NCBI GenBank assembly: GCA_024710535.1
Contig: JANJUO010000194.1
Span: forward strand, 1-19,742
Source of the DNA: a bacterium
GTDB lineage: Bacteria; Bacteroidota; Ignavibacteria; Kapaibacteriales; UBA2268
DNA: 19,742 bases
Direction: 5' to 3'
Position 1 is the first letter of the stretch. Each line of letters opens with the position of its first letter. The notes under the pieces were generated by a model. That model saw only the letters and a list, made by a program, of their open reading frames with translations. It was not told the origin of the DNA and searched no databases. The position numbers and the translations under genes were made by a program. This document shows, one piece after another, positions 16,095 to 19,742 of the stretch.

Positions 16095-18194
16095 CTATTG
16101 CTTTATAAATTTTCCGATGCTGACAATTTCGTTGTTCATTGTTACTTTTATTGTGTAGGTGGTAGTTGGCAAAGTGCTAAGTTCGGAGTATTTGATGCTG
16201 TTGTTGCCTTCGATGATGAAATTTTCAAAAGAGCAAACAGTTTTGCCAAACAAATCAATTATTTCAATTTTTCCAGTACCTTCTTTTGTGCTTTCAAATG
16301 AAATATTAAGATATTCATTTGCAGGATTTGGGAAAAGGTTAATTTTTGTTATTTCATTTGAACCATTGTCTTCAACTGAAGTTATTATATCGCTTAGTTT
16401 TGCACGGAATACAGAACTTCCGTAAGTACAAACATGAATATAATTATCAGAAATTGTTAAAGACTTTATGAATGGATTTGCACTTTCAATTGGTAATGAA
16501 CTCCAACTTGAGCCATTGTTAGAAGAAAAATATAAACCATCTTTTGTTCCAATAAACAAATTTTTACCCACAGCCGCAATGCAATTCACTCTTCTTGATT
16601 TTTTATTATTCAGACCTTTATCAATAGCAAACCAATTTTCACCTTTATTAGTGCTTAGAAAAATGCCATTTTCTAAAGTGCTAGCAAATAAATTTGAATC
16701 GATTCGTGCTAATGATAAAACAGAATATTCATTTAATCCTTTATTTTTTGGAATCCAACTCTCACCCAAATCTGTACTGAGATAAACTCCATTCCAAGTA
16801 CTTGCAAAAATAGTCCTCTTGTGAAGACTTGAATCTGTTTCTAAAAATGATGTAACAGAAAGTTTTAAATCTTTATACATCATTAATCGCCATTCTTTAC
16901 CATTATCATAACTTCTATAAAGATTACCACCTGATGATGCAAAAAGATATTTGCCATTTGTAAATATTGCAGTAATACTAAAACTTTTTAAACCATTATT
17001 TTTAAGTTCCCAACTATTTCCATAATTTGAACTATACAAAATTCCCTTTCCATCTGTACCAACAAATATATCGTTATAATTAGTTGCAAAACTTGAATAA
17101 ATATAATTTACATCAATTTCATTTTTGATCTCATTCCAACTGCCTCCTTTATCAGCACTTGAAAAAAGCCCATTGCCATAAGTGCCAACAATTAGATTTT
17201 CTTTTTCTGTATATATAGAAACAACTTTAAGGTTTGATAATCCATTATTTATTGTTTTCCAAGTTATTCCAAAATCATCACTTTTATATATTCCATTATT
17301 TGTTCCCACATAAAGTATACCGTCATTAAATAAAATTGATGCCACAAACAAATCTCCATTTAATTTTGACCAATTTATTCCATTGTCAGTGCTTTGAAAT
17401 AAGCTGCCGCCATTGGTAATAAAAATTTTTGTTCCAGCAATTGTTATTTTGCCGACTGGTAGTTTATCATTCAATCCTTCATTTGAAATTTTCCATTCCA
17501 AACCTTTATTAGTACTTATAAAAAAACCACCATATTGAACACTAGCATATATAGTATCACCTTTAATTGCAATTGATTGTGTGTTATAGCTATTCTTTTC
17601 TTCTTTTATTAATTGCCAATTGTCTCCCATATTTGTACTTAAATATATTCCGTCATCAGTTCCAATGACCAAATTTGAATCACAAATGGCTATTTCAGAA
17701 ATACACTTAGGTGGAATTCCATTGTTTTTTGATATCCAATTCCATCCACCATTTGTACTCATAAATACTCCACTACAAAAAGTTCCAGCAAATACATTTT
17801 TGCCACTTACAACTAATGTAGTTATTGCAAGAGGTAATCCAAAATTTGCGGGATTCCAAGTCAATCCATTATCACTACTCAATAATACTCCAGCTCCCGT
17901 TGAACCAGCTAATATATTATCATCAACCACAACTAATGAGCGAATTTCACTTGATGTGATTTTTCCAAGTTCAAAATTAACTAATGACCAATCTTCTCCT
18001 TGATTAGTACTTTTAAAGAAACCACCATCCAATGTACAAGAATAAAGTTCTCCAGTTTTTTGATTTATTGCTGTATTATGAATGTACCCTCCATAAGGAC
18101 CAATATTTTCCCATTGAGCATTTACATTATTGTATTCAACAACCAAGAAGAGAATAGCTAGAGTAATAATTTTGAATATCATATACATTTTCAT
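16095..18194 (-). CDS. BNR/Ycf48-like repeat secreted protein with T9SS type A sorting domain
   Basis: 699 residues from the ATG at 18194 (MKMYMIFKIITLAILFLV). The frame also has ATGs at 18236, 18203, 18200, 18188 and 18182; this one gives the cleanest signal peptide, cut after VNA. The mature protein holds 13 repeats of about 40-48 residues, each with an S-x-D/N-x-G-x-x-W Asp-box, for example STNQGEDW, SSDNGLTW, STNMGDNW, STDNGINW, SADKGGSW, STDLGESW and SSNNGSSW. They are linked by segments like NLIVGTYGNGLF. This predicts one or two beta-propellers as in BNR/sortilin/Ycf48 proteins. The last 80 residues are a T9SS sorting domain (INLFPNPANEYLNISF, then GKIEIIDLFGKTVCSF). Probably a surface or secreted protein; no sialidase catalytic set is evident, so enzymatic activity is not claimed. 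Confidence 0.85.
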   Translation of the reverse strand: MKMYMIFKIITLAILFLVVEYNNVNAQWENIGPYGGYIHNTAINQKTGELYSCTLDGGFFKSTNQGEDWSLVNFELGKITSSEIRSLVVVDDNILAGSTGAGVLLSSDNGLTWNPANFGLPLAITTLVVSGKNVFAGTFCSGVFMSTNGGWNWISKNNGIPPKCISEIAICDSNLVIGTDDGIYLSTNMGDNWQLIKEEKNSYNTQSIAIKGDTIYASVQYGGFFISTNKGLEWKISNEGLNDKLPVGKITIAGTKIFITNGGSLFQSTDNGINWSKLNGDLFVASILFNDGILYVGTNNGIYKSDDFGITWKTINNGLSNLKVVSIYTEKENLIVGTYGNGLFSSADKGGSWNEIKNEIDVNYIYSSFATNYNDIFVGTDGKGILYSSNYGNSWELKNNGLKSFSITAIFTNGKYLFASSGGNLYRSYDNGKEWRLMMYKDLKLSVTSFLETDSSLHKRTIFASTWNGVYLSTDLGESWIPKNKGLNEYSVLSLARIDSNLFASTLENGIFLSTNKGENWFAIDKGLNNKKSRRVNCIAAVGKNLFIGTKDGLYFSSNNGSSWSSLPIESANPFIKSLTISDNYIHVCTYGSSVFRAKLSDIITSVEDNGSNEITKINLFPNPANEYLNISFESTKEGTGKIEIIDLFGKTVCSFENFIIEGNNSIKYSELSTLPTTTYTIKVTMNNEIVSIGKFIKQ

Positions 18195-18300
18195 TACCAT
18201 CATAATTTGAAAAATATTTTTTGTATAAATACACATTGCAACTTAAAAAGATTTTTTATTAATTCCAAAATAATAATTGTGAATTAAATAACAATAAATG

Positions 18301-18410
18301 TAAGGTAATGGGTGTCGAGTTTCGGAGAATCAGAAGCATTCGCCCTTGCCCAAATGTCATTGGAGCAAGCTCCAATGCTTCCGCAAAAAATCAAAACGAT
18401 GACTTTTGAT
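18301..18410. repeat. Intergenic stem-loop cluster in the divergent region
   Basis: Part of a 400-base gap (18195-18594) between divergent genes. CATTGGAGC-aa-GCTCCAATG (18358-18377) is a nine-base perfect hairpin. GAAGCATT at 18333-18340 can alternatively pair with AATGCTTC at 18374-18381, competing with it. ATCAAAA/TTTTGAT (18390-18410) forms a third stem. The base composition is richer in G and C than the flanking spacer, as for a REP-like insertion. No gene is visible in the gap. Confidence 0.6.
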
Positions 18411-18474
18411 TCTACGGATGATTAATTCGAGAATTTAATCTTTATTCACTAAAACGGTTTAGAATTCTTTTTAA

Positions 18475-18509
18475 TTAGAACGAAGATACTTTTAAATATT
18501 TCGTTCTAA
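18475..18509. promoter_or_regulatory. Ten-base inverted repeat upstream of the FG-GAP gene
   Basis: TTAGAACGAA (18475-18484) and TTCGTTCTAA (18500-18509) are perfect inverted arms separated by 15 bases, centred about 100 bases before the start codon at 18595. There is no T tract, so it is not an obvious terminator; an operator for a dimeric regulator or a small stem-loop in the leader are both possible. Confidence 0.4.
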
Positions 18510-18594
18510 CTTGAATAAACTGATTCATATTTTGTAAATTGATAAATAATTGTTAATTTGGAATAATGTGTTTTACTAAATTGTGAGATTATTT

Positions 18595-19742
18595 ATGAAA
18601 TATTTGTTAGTACTTTTTTTCGTTGCCGGAACAGTGCTTTTTGCACAGAATGGAAACTTCAGAGTTGATGATGGCTCAACAATTAAGGGATTTTATAATG
18701 GTTTGACCAATTTCGAAGAGTCTGTTTTGGTGAAGCCAAACGGACCCGGTACAATTAAGAAAATCTACATTTATTTAGCCGGTACAGTTGCAAACAAAGA
18801 CACAATTTGGATCACTCAAGACCCAACTGATGGCTATATGCCGGGCTCACTTTATTGTCGCTACATTGGCGCCTATAACGGATATATTATTGATTATAAA
18901 GGAACTGCCGGCTGGTTTGCGATTGATGTCAGTAATTTGAATATCAAAGCCGGCGGCATTAATGGTATTTGGATACAGCACGTAATCAAGCCAAATGGTC
19001 CATATTTTGTAATTGATAATGAGCAAGATAAGAACAATTATACAAGTTTTATCAACGATGTTTATAAGCCAAATCCAAATTTCTATAATATCAAAGGTAC
19101 AATGGTTAGCATTACTCAAGGCGATTATCTTGCCGGAGTTGATATCGAATATGATTTTCCAAAAGATGGAAAATCTGCAAATGCTCCTGCTCAAACACTT
19201 AATGATGTAACAAAAAATGTTGGTTTGATTAATGATAAAGGTGAATTAATCAAATCAGAAATGGTTTCTGTTGCCGATTGGAATAATGACGGTTGGGTTG
19301 ATATAGCGATTAAATCAAATTTCTTCGAAAATAACAAAGATGGAACTTTCAAAAATGTCAGCAGTAAAATCAATGCTCCAAATAATGGAACAATTTGGGC
19401 TGATATGGATAATGATGGCAAATTGGATTTCTTTGCCGCAAATGGTTGGAAAAACGATAAAATTTATTGGGGAAATATTGACGGTACATTCACAGAAAAT
19501 ACTGATGAAGTTATCAAGCAAGATGCCCCAACTGTTTCTCCCCTACTTTTTGATTACGACAGAGACGGATTGGTTGATATTTATGTAGCTTACGGTCGAA
19601 AAGAAGTGTCGGGACAAGAGACCTATTATGCAGATAAATTATTCAAGAATTTAGGAAATCGCAAGTTTCAAGATGTAACTCAAAGTGCCGGAATAACTGC
19701 CGAAAATGCCTCTCCTTATGATTGCTGGGGTGCAAGTGTAAC
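18595..19742 (+). CDS. FG-GAP/VCBS repeat secreted protein (5' part, runs off the window)
   Basis: An uninterrupted frame from the ATG at 18595 to the window end gives 382 residues without a stop. The signal peptide is MKYLLVLFFVAGTVLFAQ. Residues about 20-190 form a beta-rich domain of unknown family. Three calcium-binding-type repeats follow: DWNNDGWVD at 228-236, DMDNDGKLD at 270-278 and DYDRDGLVD at 320-328. Each is followed by IAI, FFAANG or IYVAYG, the pattern of FG-GAP/VCBS blades in integrin-like propellers. FKNLGNRKFQDVTQSAGI (about 350-367) is typical of the ASPIC/UnbV/CRTAC1-like group, and the sequence breaks where a fourth repeat (GASV...) would start. Probably surface or secreted; a C-terminal T9SS domain is expected outside the window. 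Confidence 0.9.
   Translation, partial: MKYLLVLFFVAGTVLFAQNGNFRVDDGSTIKGFYNGLTNFEESVLVKPNGPGTIKKIYIYLAGTVANKDTIWITQDPTDGYMPGSLYCRYIGAYNGYIIDYKGTAGWFAIDVSNLNIKAGGINGIWIQHVIKPNGPYFVIDNEQDKNNYTSFINDVYKPNPNFYNIKGTMVSITQGDYLAGVDIEYDFPKDGKSANAPAQTLNDVTKNVGLINDKGELIKSEMVSVADWNNDGWVDIAIKSNFFENNKDGTFKNVSSKINAPNNGTIWADMDNDGKLDFFAANGWKNDKIYWGNIDGTFTENTDEVIKQDAPTVSPLLFDYDRDGLVDIYVAYGRKEVSGQETYYADKLFKNLGNRKFQDVTQSAGITAENASPYDCWGASV

Overview
This is an AT-rich stretch of a bacterial chromosome. It most resembles the Bacteroidota/Chlorobiota side of the tree, perhaps a Kapabacteria- or Ignavibacteria-like lineage; that placement is inference. The evidence is: several predicted secreted proteins with C-terminal type IX secretion (T9SS) sorting domains, BNR/ASH/FG-GAP-type surface repeat proteins, few strong Shine-Dalgarno sites, TAnnTTTG-type promoter signals, and separate secD and secF genes rather than the fused secDF common in Bacteroidetes proper. 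No rRNA, tRNA, transposase, phage gene or CRISPR array was seen.

Layout. 1-1736: 3' part of a poly-HAMP methyl-accepting chemotaxis protein, followed by a terminator. 1922-4618: an OprB-type porin and an ASH-domain T9SS cargo protein (+). 4743-7252: a minus-strand overlapping pair, a lipoprotein with a propeller-like C-terminus and a small outer-membrane beta-barrel. 7376-8125: yebC (-). 8358-9665: a NhaD/ArsB-superfamily ion transporter (+). 9822-13292: secD, secF and a STAS-domain anti-anti-sigma-like gene, probably one transcript ending at a strong terminator. 13419-15419: purA followed closely by a small cysteine-rich T9SS protein. 15420-16094: non-coding, packed with palindromes. 16095-18194: a 13-repeat BNR/Ycf48-like T9SS protein (-). 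18237-18594: a divergent intergenic region with more stem-loops. 18595 to the end: 5' part of an FG-GAP/VCBS repeat secreted protein.

Housekeeping functions (protein export, translation regulation, AMP synthesis) alternate with envelope and secreted proteins. SecDF drives export across the inner membrane, which the many signal-peptide proteins here need, and T9SS would then take sorting-domain proteins across the outer membrane. No T9SS machinery gene is in the window.

The most unusual structure is the 15468-16042 block between two convergent genes. Two near-identical copies of a 162-base element, each with three stem-loops, flank six further hairpins. Several of the small hairpins share a fixed centre, C-TAC-G, while their paired arms differ in sequence. 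I could not identify a defined defence, mobile or metabolic system.
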